From Panulirus ornatus (Eukaryota; Arthropoda; Malacostraca; Decapoda; Palinuridae), in NCBI RefSeq assembly GCF_036320965.1, contig NC_092250.1:11241600-11305599 (forward strand): a DNA stretch of 64,000 nt, written 5' to 3'. Under the pieces are notes generated by a model, which saw only the letters and a program-made list of their open reading frames with translations, ran no database searches and was not told the DNA's origin. Below, piece after piece: positions 31,512 through 42,711 of this stretch. A program made the translations under genes and the position numbers. The stretch's first letter is position 1; each line of letters starts with the position of its first letter.

Positions 31512-31513
<2 letters not shown>

Positions 31514-32025
31514 TTCCTTTCTCTCTAACAGACAAGAACAGTTAGATTTAATCAGCATTACTGTGTCATCTGCATTGCACATCTTTTTCGTGTTGCCTCC
31601 AAGCAAAGAACTCTGTCTTTTTTTTGGCTGTTTCTTCGCCACCTTCTCACAATACGACATTCATTTCATTTTCAGGTGAAACAACAATGTGTGTTCCGTG
31701 GAAGGTTTTTTTACGCACTTTTTACGCTTCATCGTGATCATTTTTCCTTCCCCATTTTCTAATTCCGGGCTTCCTAAAACTCTTCCGTTACGAGCGCGAA
31801 TAAAATTTTCCCTTGAATATGTCTAAAACATTTTCCACGAAATGATTTTTTAGGTCAGAAATTCTCTCGGCCTCTCGCTAATTGTCCTTAAATACATTCT
31901 ACTTTTTTGTTTCGCCTGCGGGGCGTAGCACACACTTAAGGATCGCTTTGTCCTTCGTCGTCCGTCTGTCGTCCCTCCGTCGTTCGTCTGTTGTCCCTCT
32001 GTCGCTCTTCTTTCGTCCCTTCGTC

Positions 32026-32141
32026 CGTCGTTTGTCCGTCTTTCAACCGTCTTTCCTGCGCCTCTTCTTCCGTCGTTTGTCGTCTTTCAGCCGTCTTTTC
32101 TGCGCCTCTCCGCCCGTCGTTTGTCGTCTTTCAACCCTCCG
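32026..32141. repeat. ~45 bp tandem repeat, 2.6 units, inside CGTC/CTTT-rich DNA
   Basis: Units begin CGTCGTTTGT at 32026, 32071 and 32115 and contain TCTTTCA and TGCGCCTCT. The flanks from 31945 are a degenerate GTCGTCC/CTTCGTC pyrimidine-rich array. Confidence 0.75.
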
Positions 32142-33043
32142 TTCTTTTCACGTTCCTCCTTCGTCTGTCTGTCTTTCCTTCGTTGCACTTGGAGAACTGG
32201 ATAGCATAAGACCCGTAATTATGCTTTAGCTTTTACCTAGGCATGATCATTATAAATGGCTTAACCTAAAGCGTAATATTGCCGATAACTTATAGATTTG
32301 ACATGATAATCATGGGTCAGGTCAAACACAAACTCTTTTCTTTTGCAGTTATTACCCAGCATCTATAAATTTGTGTGAAATAAGACCCATAAAACTAAGA
32401 TGAAAATTGTAGAAATTATGCACGTCATAAAAAGAATTAACTTGGAATGTGAATTGTCTCAAAAATTTAAGAAATTTCACTGTCTGCCTTGAAACGTTAT
32501 ATATATATATTACCAACCATTATCATATCACACACATTAGCCATGTAGTGATGAAGGAGATACAAGTGTTCCACAGAACAACCTCTCAACTGTAGTCATT
32601 GATGTCGTGTTCCTATTCTTAACACCTCTGACACTCATCACTCGTCCAGGACTGAAGGTGTAAATTCAAAGTTCTGTGTGACATAGGGTGATGGGCCAGT
32701 AATAAAGCTAATGCCGTTTTTTTTTTCACCATTGCCATGAGTTCTGTTCGTACCGGAGATATGTTATGGCTGACATTGACGCTCGATCATGAAGTGAATA
32801 TTGATACGTGAGAGAAGACGATTTACAAATAAACTAATCCCATCCATCGCAAATATCAAAGACAGTGTTTCCCTTTGTGATACAGTTTCTAAGCACTTAC
32901 ATTCATATAACCCCGACCCCTTATTCACTCTCCTGTACAACGGTTACTGCCAGACAAAGCGGACAGTGGTTGGTCTGTACAGATTGGTGCTGGACGGCGG
33001 GACTCAAGTGTGATGTTGGGATTTAAACAACTTTGTTAAGTAC

Positions 33044-33088
33044 TGGCTCCTGATGAGGTGGATTGTCCCCACGAAATATGTCGTGCCA
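33044..33088 (+). ncRNA. Hammerhead ribozyme motif of a second type
   Basis: TGGCTC (stem I 5' strand), CTGATGA (33050-33056), one extra G, GTGG/CCAC stem II with loop ATTGTCC, GAAA (33073-33076), a two-pair stem III, GUC cleavage triplet, and GTGCCA, which pairs with TGGCTC with one U-U mismatch. All core bases match the hammerhead consensus and the cleavage site is the classical GUC. No reverse transcriptase lies beside it; the 250 bp upstream may be the 3' end of an unrecognised retroelement. Confidence 0.65.
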
Positions 33089-34004
33089 CATGTTTAGAAA
33101 AATTACATGTTAAATAAAATTGTATGAACTCCTAAATGTGATTTCATGTCACCAGCAGTAGGGTCACTTGCCTTCTTCTCGGTGCTTTGACATCTAAACA
33201 CATCATTCCTAAAACTCTTCTTCATCATAAACTTCACTTCACATTTTGTTACAAAACTTATCCTCTAACCAGAGACACAATTTTTGTTCCCTCAAAATAA
33301 GGAAAGAAAACATAAAATCACCTTAACCTAAAAAAGTTAAGAGGTGATGCGTTTATAATCATCTACATTTTCTGTTCATTGTCTCTCCCATCCACCTCAA
33401 GTCCTCCATCTGTTAATTCATAACTGATCATGCCATCATTGTCTGTCCCACCCTCCTTAAGTCCTCCGTCAGCGAATTCATTGCTCATCACGCCGTTTTG
33501 TCCAGATATTGAAAATCCGTATTTCCTCCCGCCTTACTATAGGGCAAATATTCAATACCGGCATATCTTCTTCCTGTCACACGACTTGGGTAGATTTTCG
33601 TGAAATACTGAGTATCTCTTGATATTACTTGGCGAACGTACAGTGAAGATGCAATCTAAGTTCTTGCACCAAAAGAAAATTGCGTGTCGTTTGGTTAACA
33701 GGGACAGCGTAACTCCGAGTTATGAGCTCTGCCTGGTTGCTGGGGTGACTGAACCTTTTGGACCCAAACCGACGAGTAGCATCATCAGCTTTTGTTCATA
33801 CTGGGTTCCTTGTTAGTTAGAGGTGTAAGGCACAACCTGATCAAATAGATGAGGACTGTTAAAAGAAATTTACTCTATTGCATATATAATGGAGTTGGTA
33901 ATTTGACTAGTCGCTCTACAGTAATCTGTAATTACTGACAACAAGGATCATGTACACCTCTCGACCATCAGATATGTGATTTGCCAACGTTCATAGCTGA
34001 AAAG

Positions 34005-34008
<4 letters not shown>

Positions 34009-34092
<84 letters not shown>
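34009..34092. repeat. (TA)n microsatellite
   Basis: Perfect TA run at the 5' end of R13. Confidence 0.97.
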
Positions 34093-34095
<3 letters not shown>

Positions 34096-36261
34096 GGGAC
34101 AGGAGCGGGGGGCTGGAAACCCTTCCCTCCTTGTATTATAACTTTCTAAAAGGGGAATCAGAAGAAGGAGTCACGCGGGGAGTGCTCATCCTCCTCGAAG
34201 GCTCAGATTGGGATGTCTAGATGTGTGTGGATGTAACTAAGATGAGAAAAAGGAGAGATAGGTAGTATGTTTGAGGAAAGGAACCTGGATGTTTTGGCTC
34301 TGAGTGAAACGAAGCTCTAGGGTAAAGGGGAAGAGTGGTTTGGGAATGTCTTGGGAGTAAAGTCAGGGGTTAGTGAGAGGACAAGAGCAAGGGAAGGAGT
34401 AGCACTACTCCTGAAACAGGAGTTGCGGGAGTATGTGATAGAGTGTAAGAAAGTAGACTCTAGATTGATATGGGTAAAACTGAAGGTTGATGGAAAGAGA
34501 TGGGTGATTATTGGTGCATATGCACCTGGGCATGAGAAGAAAGACATGAGAGGCAAGTGTTTTGGGATGAGCTGAGTGAGTGTGTTAGTAGTTTTGATGC
34601 ACGAGACCGGGTTATAGTAATGGGTGATTTGAATGCAAAGGTGAGTAATGTGGCAGTTGAGGGAATAATTGATGTACATGGGGTGTTCAGTGTTGTAAAT
34701 GGAAATGGTGAAGAGCTTGTAGATTTATGTGCTGAAAAAGGAATGGTGATTGGGAATACCTGGTTTAAAAAGAGAGATATACATAAGTATATGTATGTAA
34801 GTAGGAGAGATGGCCAGAGACCGTTATTGGGTTACGTGTTAATTGAAAGACGCGCGAAAGAGAGACTTTTGGATGTTCATGTGCTGAGAGGGGCAACTGG
34901 AGGGATGTCTGATCATTGTCTTGTGGAGACGAAGGTGAAGATTTGTAGAAGTTTTCAGAAAATGTTGGGGTGAAGAGAGTGGTGAGAGTAAGTGAGCTTG
35001 GGAAAGAGACTTGTGTGAGGAAGTACCAGGAGAGACTGAGTACAGAATGGAAAAAGGTGAGAACAAAGAACGTAAGGGGAGTGGGGGAGGAATGGGATAT
35101 GTTTAGCCAAGCAATGATGGCTTGCACAAAAGATGCTTGTGAAATGAGATGCGTGGGAGGAGGGAAGATTAGATAGGGTAGTGAGTGGTGGGATGAAGAA
35201 GTAAGATTATTAGTGAAAGAGAAAAGAGAGGCATTTGAACGATTTTTGCAGGGGAATAATGCAAATGACTAGGAGATGTATAAAAGAAAGAGGCGGGAGG
35301 TCAAGAGAAAGGTGCAAGAGGTGAAAAAGAGGGCAAATGAGAGTTAGGGTGAGAGAGTATCATCAAATTTTAGGGAGAATAAAAAGATGTTTTGGGAGGA
35401 GGTAAATAATGTGCGTAAGGCAAGAAAACGAAAGGGAATTTCAGTGAAGGGACCTAGTGGGTTGGTGATAACAGGGATTGGTGATGTGAGAAGGAGTTGG
35501 AGTGAGTATTTTGATGGTTTGTTGAATGTGTTTGATGATAGAGTGGCAGATATAGGGTGTTTTGGTCGAGGTGGTGTGCAAAGTGAGAGGGTTAAGGAGA
35601 ATGATTTGCTAAACAGAGAAGAGGTACTAAAGGTTTGCAGAAGATGAAAGCCGGCAAGGCAACGGGTTTGGATGGTATTGCAGTGGAATTTATTAAAAAG
35701 GGGGGTGACTGTATTGTTGACTGGTTGGTAAGGTTATTTGATGTATGTATGACTCATGGTGAGGTGCGTGAGGATGTAATAGGAATGCTTGCATAGTGCC
35801 ATTGTGCAAAGGCAATGGGGATAAGAGTGAGTGCTCAAATTACAGTGGTATAAGTTTGTTGAGTATTCGTGGTAAATTATATGGGAGGGTATTGATTAAG
35901 AGGGTGAAGACATGTACAGAGCATCAGACTGGGGAAGAGCAGTGTGGTTTCAGAAGTGGTAGAGGATCAGAAGTGGATCAGGTGTTTGCTTTGAAGAATG
36001 TATGTGAAAAATACTTAGAAAAGCAAATGGATTTGTATGTAGCATTTATGGATCTGGAGAAGGCATATGATAGAGTTGACAGAGATGCTCTGTGGAAGGT
36101 ATTAAGAATATATGATGTGGGAGGCAAGTTGTTACAAGCAGTGAAATGTTTTCATCGAGGATGTAAGGCATGTGTACGTGTAGGAAGAGAGGAAAGTGAT
36201 TGGTTCTCAGTGAATGTTGGTTTGCGGCAGGGGTATGTGATATCTCCATGGTTGTTTAATT
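34093..36261 (+). mobile_element. RTE-like LINE R13, old subfamily, lacks its 3' end
   Basis: Starts in the 5'UTR (AAAGGGGACAGGAGCGGG) at (TA)n, carries the endonuclease and the reverse transcriptase to motif B, then switches at AATTTG (36256-36261) into minus-strand LINE R14. Confidence 0.85.
34211..36261 (+). pseudogene. LINE endonuclease and reverse transcriptase of R13, multiple lesions
   Basis: Endonuclease pieces at 34351-34575 (GVALLLKQEL, WVIIGAYAPG) and 34557-34973 (VIVMGDLNAK, GGMSDHCLVETK) are separated by a two-base loss near 34545. A stop replaces Lys codon AAG near 34318. Reverse transcriptase pieces at 35387-35647 and 35796-36250 (MDLEKAYDRVD, LRQGYVISPWLFNL). The catalytic box is lost through the tail-to-tail junction. 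Confidence 0.8.
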
Positions 36262-37530
36262 TGGTCTCCCACTTTTCCTCGTTTCATCCACCTCTGACAC
36301 ATATATCCTCTTTGTCAATCTTTCCTCACTCATTCTCTCCATGTGACCAAACCATTTCAAAACATCCTCTCCTGCTCTCTCAACCACACTCTTTTTATTA
36401 CCACACATCTCTCTTACCCTTTCTTTACTTACTCGATCAAACCACCTCACACCACATATTGTCCTCACACATCTCAATTCTAGCACATCCACCCTCCTCC
36501 GCACAACTCTATCTATAGCCCACACCTCGCAACCATATAACATTTTTGGAACCACTATTCCTTCAAACATACCCATTTTTGCTTTCCAAGATAACGTTTT
36601 CGACTTGCACACATTTTTCAACGCTCCCAGAACTTTCGCCCTCTCCCTCACCATATGATTCACTTCCGCTTTCATGGTTCCATCCGCTGTTAAATCCGCT
36701 CTCAGATATATAAAACACTTCACTTCCTCCAGTTTTTCTCCATTCGAACTTACCTCCCAATTGACTTTCTTCTTTCACACATTTCACAAAGCTCAGTCAC
36801 CAGCCTCTGCAGTTTTATACCCGAATCAGCCACCAGCGCTGATTCATCAACGAACAACAGGTGACTCACTTCCCAAGCTCTCTCATCCACAACAGACTGC
36901 TTACTTGTCCCTCTTTCCGAGACTCTTGCATTCACCTCCCTAACATCCCTATCCATATACAAATTAAACAACCATGGAGACATCACACACCCCTGCCGCA
37001 AACCTACGTTCACTGAGAACCAATCACTTTCCTCTCTTCCTACACGTACACATGCCTTACATCCTCGATAAAAACTTTTCACTGCTTCTAACAACTTGCC
37101 TCCCACACCATGTATTCTTAATACCTTCCACAGAGCATCTCTGTCAACTCTATCATATGCCATTGCAGATCCGTAAATATTACATACAAATCTAAGTATC
37201 TCTCGCATACATTTTTCAAAGCAAACACCTGAACCACACATTCTCTACCACTTTTGAAACCACACTGCTCTTCCCCAATCTGATGCTCTGTACATGCCTT
37301 CACCCTCTCAATCAATACCCTCCCATATAATTTACCAGGAATACTCAACAAACTTATACCTCTGTAATTTGAGCACTCACTCTTATCCCCTTTGCCTTTG
37401 TACAATGGCACTATGCAAGCATTCCGCCAGCCCTCAGGCACTTCACAATGAATCATACATACAGTAAATAACCTTAACAACCAGTCAATAATACAGTCAC
37501 CCCACTTTTTAATAAATTCCACCTCAATAC
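36256..37530 (-). pseudogene. LINE reverse transcriptase of R14, catalytic box altered
   Basis: Pieces: 37118-37530 (VEFIKKWGD, NYRGISLLSIPGK, EEQCGFKSGRE), 36750-37241 (YDRVDRDALWK, LRQGCVMSPWLFN, LLFVDESALVAD) and 36256-36723 (LYGCEVWAIDRVV). FADD reads FVDE, so the second catalytic Asp is Glu. Frameshifts separate the pieces. Confidence 0.8.
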
Positions 37531-37537
37531 TATCCAA
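36256..37537 (-). mobile_element. RTE-like LINE R14, old subfamily, both ends missing
   Basis: Minus strand from AGLDSIEVEFIKK to GRPN; the 3' terminus and 3'UTR are replaced by R13 and the 5' side joins PLE P4 at TATATAATTTCC (about 37538). About 70 bp are missing near 36766. Confidence 0.83.
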
Positions 37538-38114
37538 ACCCGCTATATAATTTCCTGTGAGTTCACTGGGAAATGATAAACGATATGTTCCTAAGTGCAC
37601 TTTCTTGTAATGATGACATCATATGGGAGATACAAAAAAGAAATATAACAGTCGTTTGATATACAAGGAAGAGACAAGCTAGGACGCCATTTGATAAACA
37701 AGTGACTTCCCGAATGGAGGTCGGGTACGTTCAAGTCTGGCAACATGCGTATCATAAATCTATTTTGTGAACAAGAAGTAGAACTATTTACAAAGTTTAT
37801 CAACAATAAAGCTATCCAATTTTTGCAGACCTTTACTAGTATTAATGTTACAGTTCTTTGTGTATTTAATGATAGAACATTCAATGATATTTCTCGCCGT
37901 AGAGTTAATAATTGAGATGCCATTACTCCACTCAGTTCAAGGATCATAATTTTCAATATGACCAAACAAGGCGTTTGATTCTTGTCCTGTTCTTATACTA
38001 TATTCATGTTGCCTAAGTCTACCAGAAAGATCCTTAACAGTCTACCCAACATAAAACTTATCACAATTTCTACATGGGACTCTATGGATGCATCCTGCAG
38101 AACTTTGTGGTGAG
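37538..38114 (-). mobile_element. Penelope-like element P4, 3' part, decayed
   Basis: Minus strand: a piece of the GIY-YIG endonuclease (38110 to about 37790; GQDSNALFGHIENYD-type codons with stops), the 3' region with a decayed hammerhead zone (37590-37640), and the end CCCAGTGAACTCACAGGAAA joined to LINE R14 at a short TATATA. No (TA)n expansion here. Confidence 0.78.
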
Positions 38115-38124
38115 TTTTATTTAA

Positions 38125-38223
38125 CCTCTCCGTTTCAGTTTTTCCGGTCTTGCTTATATAAGATATTTATGCAAAGATGTAAAGTTTTTGATATAGGCCA
38201 GACCGGAAAAACTAACGGAGAGG
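38125..38223. repeat. Inverted repeat with ~24 bp arms
   Basis: CCTCTCCGTTTCAGTTTTTC... at 38125-38150 pairs with the complement at 38200-38223 (two-base indel), around a loop of about 49 bases. The right arm lies in the PLE endonuclease fragment P5. Confidence 0.7.
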
Positions 38224-38312
38224 TATTACTGGCACTGTCATGCGGTAAGCAGGGACAACTTGAAGAGTGCTATCGCTAAACATTCTCATGAAAATGATCA
38301 CTCCATAGATCT
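38168..38312 (+). pseudogene. Divergent Penelope-like GIY-YIG endonuclease fragment P5
   Basis: Translation gives QRCKVFDIGQTGKTN followed, after a frameshift, by AIAKHSHENDHSIDLKN. This fits the IGQTGKT signature and the downstream His-rich HENDHSIDL block of PLE nucleases, but differs from the local family (YVGQTGKDLSVRLKQH, CIDWSN). It therefore represents a second PLE lineage, as a scrap of about 145 bp. Confidence 0.6.
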
Positions 38313-38315
38313 TAA

Positions 38316-39546
38316 AAATTGTTTAATTTGTTTATGGACGGAGTGGTTAGGTAGGTGAATGCAAGAATTTTGGAGAGAGGGGCAAGTAGCAGTCTGTTGT
38401 TGTTCGCTGAAAATACAGCGCTGGTGGCTGATTTGGGTGAGAAACTTTAGAAGTTGGTGACTGGTAAAGTGCGTGAAAGAAGAAAGTTGAGAGTAAATGT
38501 GAATAATTGCAAAGTTATTAGGTTCAGTAGGGTGGAGGGACAAGGTGACTCGAAGGAAAGTTTGAATAGAGAAAGTAACCGGAGGAAGTGAAGTGTTTTA
38601 GATATCTAGGAGTGGGCTTAGCAGTGGATGGAACCATGGAAGCGGAAGTGAGTCACAGGGTGGGGGAGGGAGGGTTGAAGAATGTGTGGAAGGTAAGAAC
38701 GTTATCTCGGAGAGCAAAGATGGGTTGTTTGAAGGAATAGTGGTTCCTACAGTGTTATATGGTTGCGAGGCATAGGATATAGATAGGGCTGTACGGAGGA
38801 GGGTGGATGTGATAGAAATGAAATGTTTCAGGACAGTATGTGGTGTGAGTTGGTTTGATCGAATAAGTAATGAAGGGGCAAGAGAGATGTGTGGTAATGA
38901 AGAGATTGTGGTTGAGAGAGTAGAAGAGGGTGTGTTGAAATGGTTTAAACACGTGGAGAGAGTAAGCGAGGAAAGATTGACTAAGAAGATTTATGTGTCA
39001 GAGGTGGAGTGAAGAAGAAGAAGCGTGAGACCAAATTGGAGGTGGAAGAATGGAGTGAAAAATATTTTGAGCGATCGGGGCCTAAACATACAGGAAGGTG
39101 AAAGGCGTGCAAGGAATAGAGTAAATTGGAACGATATGGTATACCGGGGTCGACGTGCTGTCAGTACATTAAACCAAGGGAAGTGAAGCGTGTGGGGTAA
39201 ACCATAGAACGTTTTGTGGTGCCTGGATGTGGAACGGTAGCTGTGGTTTTGGTGCATTACACATGACAGCTAGCGACTGAGTATGAACGAATGTGGCCTT
39301 TCGTTTTTCTTTTTTTTTTCTTTTTATCGCTGCCTCGCTGGAAGAGGGATGGGTTGAGATGCTAATTCGTGTGTGGCGGGGTGGCGACGAGAATGGATGA
39401 AGGCAGCAAGTATGGATATATACATGTATATATATGTATATACATGTGTATGTGGGTAGGTTTGGCCATTCCTCGTCTGTTTCTTGGCGCTACCTCCCTA
39501 ACGCGGGAGACGGCTGTTAAGTATATAGATAGAAAAATATGAAATA

Positions 39547-39547
<1 letters not shown>
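38316..39547 (+). mobile_element. RTE-like LINE R15, old subfamily, 5' truncated, degraded
   Basis: Begins at ATTGTTTAATTTGTTTATGG (motif B region) and runs to a diverged long 3'UTR. ORF remnants lie at 38385-38540 (reverse transcriptase end) and 38803-39012 (VRRRVDVIEMKCFRTVCGV). The 3' terminal motif is CGCTACCTCCCTAACGCGGG. Followed by (TA)n. Confidence 0.8.

Positions 39548-39598
<51 letters not shown>
39548..39598. repeat. (TA)n microsatellite
   Basis: TA run between R15 and the 3' end of PLE P6. Confidence 0.97.
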
Positions 39599-39600
<2 letters not shown>

Positions 39601-40710
39601 CAAAGGATCACAATTTCGCGCGTGATCAAGATAATCCTATGAGTCCACGGGGAAAATAAAACACGGTAAGCTCCCAAGTACACATTCGTGTAATAATCAC
39701 ATATAAGTCAGTTAATATACATCGAAGAGACGAATCTCGGACGCCATTTGGTAAACATGCGATTGTCCAAGACATACAACGAGCGTTCATAAACTTATTC
39801 ATAAACTTATCATTTTGCAAATTCTATCAACAATAAAGTTATCGAATTTGTATAGACCATCACCAATGTTAAGAATATAATTCTTTGTGTATTCAATAAT
39901 AGAAGATTCAATGATATTTCTTGTGGTAATAGAGTTAGAGTTAAAAAATGACATGGCAGTGCTCCAGTCAATACAATTATCGTAGTTTTTAACGTGATTA
40001 AACAGGACATTTGATTCTTGTCCCGTTCTAATACTATACGTATGTTGCTTAAGTCTAACAGAACGATCCTTACCAGTCTGCCCAACATAGAATTTATCAC
40101 AATTTCCACATGGCACTTTATAGATGCATTCATGAGAATTTTCTGGTGAATTCCTAATTAAGATATTCTTTATTGTATTATTGTTGCTGAAGGCAACATT
40201 TACATTAAAGGATTTAAGCAACATGGGAAGTAAAGGGAAATTATTATCAAAAGGGAGAACAAAAAGATTCTGGGTGTCAAGGGGAGGTTTGGGTTCAACT
40301 GTATAAAATGATTTCTTTGCTAACTTAAGGGATTTATCAATGAAAGATCTAGGGTACTTTAACTTAGATCCAATAGAATATATCTTCTCAAACTCATCAT
40401 CAATAAACTCTGGACTGCAAATGCGTAATGCCCTAAGGAACATGGATTGAAATGATGATAATTTAACTCTGTCATGTTGAGATGAGTAATAATGGATATA
40501 TGAGCATACATTGGCAGGTTTTCTGTATATGCTAAACTTAAACTTGTTTCCTTGCCTATGGCTCATGCAATCTAAAAGTGGTAACATACCATTATCTTCA
40601 TTTTCTACAGTAAATTTGATGGAAGGTACGAAATTGTTAAGTAAGGGGAGAAATATTTGTAAATTTTCATTTGTTGGCCAAACACAAAGAACATCATCTA
40701 CATACCTACA
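39599..40710 (-). mobile_element. Penelope-like element P6, 5' truncated, minus strand
   Basis: Runs from the YVDD box to the 3' end with the terminal hairpin (GATCACGCGC ... GTGATC at 39605-39630) beside (TA)n. The hammerhead region (39680-39705) is decayed and partly deleted. Head to head with P7. Confidence 0.87.
39799..40708 (-). CDS. PLE reverse transcriptase C-terminus and GIY-YIG endonuclease, open
   Basis: About 300 open codons: RYVDDVLCVWPTNENLQ (catalytic box), PSIKFTVENEDNGMLPLLDC, the thumb region with FIDDEFEKIYSIGSKLKYPR, then the endonuclease with the two-cysteine block, FYVGQTGKDRSVRLKQH, SIRTGQESNVLFNHVKN and the terminal DGLYKFDNFIVDRICK. This is the best preserved GIY-YIG domain here. 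Motifs A and B are missing through 5' truncation, so it is not a complete protein. Confidence 0.82.
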
Positions 40711-40757
40711 TCACATATAAATTGTGAAAATGGTTAGTTTCTTTATTTAGCCCTTTA

Positions 40758-42046
40758 GTGGGTAAGGTATCAAATTCTAATATCGTGAACAATGTAGAAT
40801 TAGTCAACAAGGTAAACAATATCAATGTTAATTTTCATTTCAGACTAGTTAGCTTTGATGTTTCCTCACTTTTCACTAAAGTTCCAGTTGATGACCTTTT
40901 AGAAAATTTATTTGATGTCTTGGATGATATTCATTTACCTGTTTCAAAGTCCGTTTTCATTGAACTGATAACATTGTGTAAAAAAGACTGTGTATTTCAA
41001 TTCATTGGAGATTATTATGCTCAAAAATTTGGTATGGCAATGGGTAACCCTCTTTCACCTGTACTAAGTAATCTTTATATGAAATTTTTTGAAACAAAAT
41101 CATTAAAGGATGTCTTACCTTCTAACGCAATTTGGTATAGGTATGTAGATGATGTTCTTTGTGTTTGGCCAACAAATGAAAATTTACAAATATTTCTTCC
41201 CTTACTTAACAATTTCGTACCTTCCATCAAATTTACTGTAGAAAATGAAGATAATGGTATGTTACCATTTTTAGATTGCATGATCCGTAGGCAAGGAAAC
41301 AAGTTTAAGTTTAGCATATACAGAAAACCTACCAATGTATGCTCATATATCCATTATTACTTACCTCAACATGACAGGGTTCAATTATCATTATTTCAAT
41401 GTATGTTCCTTAGGGCATTACGTATTTGCAGTCCAGAATTTATTGATGATGAGTTTGAGAAGATATATTCTATTGGATCTAAGTTAAAGTACCCTAGATC
41501 TTTCATTGATAAATCCCTTAAGTTAGCAAAGAAATCATTTTATAGAGTTGAGTCCAAACCTCCCATTGACTCCAAGAATCTTTTAGTTCTCCCTTTTAAT
41601 AATGATTCACTTTACTTCCCATGTTGCTTAAATCCTTTGATGTAAATGTTGCCTTCTGCAACAATAATACCATAAAGAATATCTTAATTAGGAATTCACC
41701 AGAAAATTCTCTTGGATACATCTATAAAGTGCCATGTGAAAATTGTGAAAAAACTTATGTTGGGCAGATTTGTAAGGATCTTTCTGTTCGACTTAATCAA
41801 CATAAATATAGTATAAGAACTGGACAAGAATCAAATGCCTTGTTCAATCACGTTAAAAACTATGAGCATTGTATTGACTGGAGTAATGCCATGTCAGTTA
41901 TCAACTCTTACTCTATTACCTCGATAAATATCATTGAATCTTCTATCATTAAATGCACAAAGAATTATAATCTTAATATTAGTGATGGTCTATACATATT
42001 CGATAACTTTATTGTTGATAGAATTTGTAAAATGATAAGTTTATGA
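40758..42046 (+). pseudogene. PLE reverse transcriptase and GIY-YIG endonuclease, one frameshift
   Basis: Frame 1 (40758-41645): RLVSFDVSSLFTKVPVDDLL (motif A), KFGMAMGNPLSPVLSNLYMK (motif B), WYRYVDDVLCVW (motif C), SIKFTVENEDNGMLPFLDC, then the thumb. Two extra bases near 41605 shift the frame. Frame 2 (41621-42046) holds the endonuclease: paired cysteines, TYVGQICKDLSVRLNQH, RTGQESNALFNHVKNYEHC, ending ICKMISL. All reverse transcriptase catalytic residues are present. The N-terminal region before motif A is missing. Confidence 0.85.
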
Positions 42047-42146
42047 ACGCTCGTTGTATGTCTTGGACAATCGCATGTTTACCAAATGGCGTCCTAGCTT
42101 CGTCCCATCGATGTATATTAAATGACTCATATTTCTCTCTTGTGTC

Positions 42147-42188
42147 TCCCCTGATGATGTGATTATTACACAGAAGTGCACTTGGAAA
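42147..42188 (+). ncRNA. Hammerhead ribozyme motif of P7, core damaged
   Basis: TCCC-CTGATGA-U and the GTG/CAC stem II are intact, but GAAA reads AGAAG and the stem I closure reads GGAA. Probably inactive. Confidence 0.4.
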
Positions 42189-42226
42189 CTTATCGTGTTT
42201 CATTTTCCCCGTGGACTCATAGGAAT

Positions 42227-42232
42227 ATGTAT

Positions 42233-42311
<79 letters not shown>
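42227..42311. repeat. (TA)n microsatellite
   Basis: TA run with a short degenerate start (TATGTATATACATG) after P7. Confidence 0.95.
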
Positions 42312-42314
<3 letters not shown>

Positions 42315-42635
42315 GTGTATATATATACAGCGTTAATGAGATGGCCTCGATCTAGGCCTCAGTAACACATGACGTCTGATATAATGGAAAATAGTATGAT
42401 GTATTTGTGGTCTGAGACTAAAATCTAGCATACGATAAGCTTTTTTCTTTTTTTGTCGACTTTTGATTTGCTCAAGATTTAATCAGGCCCTCAGCGCTGC
42501 TGCGGGTCACACTCGAACATTCAAGTCATTATACCAGGTCAAACGAGGTTTACTTTGAAATCCACTTTTTTTTCTTTTAATGTTTGCGAGACGACTCGGG
42601 CAAGTGAATGCCCTAATCGACGCCATCTTATTAAC

Positions 42636-42636
<1 letters not shown>
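42312..42636. other. Non-coding, partial copy of the PLE-associated flank
   Basis: The first 50 bp resemble the inverted-repeat block next to (TA)n at 51005. The rest shows no coding or repeat signal I recognise. Confidence 0.55.
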
Positions 42637-42690
<54 letters not shown>

Positions 42691-42700
42691 TCACACACAC
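42637..42700. repeat. (CA)n microsatellite
   Basis: CA run with minor interruptions near its end. Confidence 0.97.
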
Positions 42701-42711
42701 ATGCATTATCT

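Larger units (their letters stand above)
31512..34008. other. Longest repeat-poor stretch; no host gene recognised
   Basis: No LINE or main-family PLE sequence. It holds a pyrimidine-rich tandem repeat (32026-32141), short open frames without motifs (for example 32801-33013, 70 codons) and an isolated hammerhead motif at 33044. Splice-like signals cannot be judged by eye, so small exons cannot be excluded. Confidence 0.55.
40717..42226 (+). mobile_element. Penelope-like element P7, longest PLE copy
   Basis: Begins upstream of reverse transcriptase motif A and runs to the 3' region (CCCCGTGGACTCATAGGAAT) at (TA)n. After the (TA)n, 42324-42362 starts like the flank in the 1 kb inverted repeat (GCGTTAATGAGATGGCC), so the same PLE-(TA)n-flank order occurs three times in the window. 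Confidence 0.87.

Noticed and set aside
31882..32229. 115-codon open frame in repeat-poor DNA
   Set aside because: Ser/Phe/Arg-rich product of a pyrimidine-rich array; no domain or start context.
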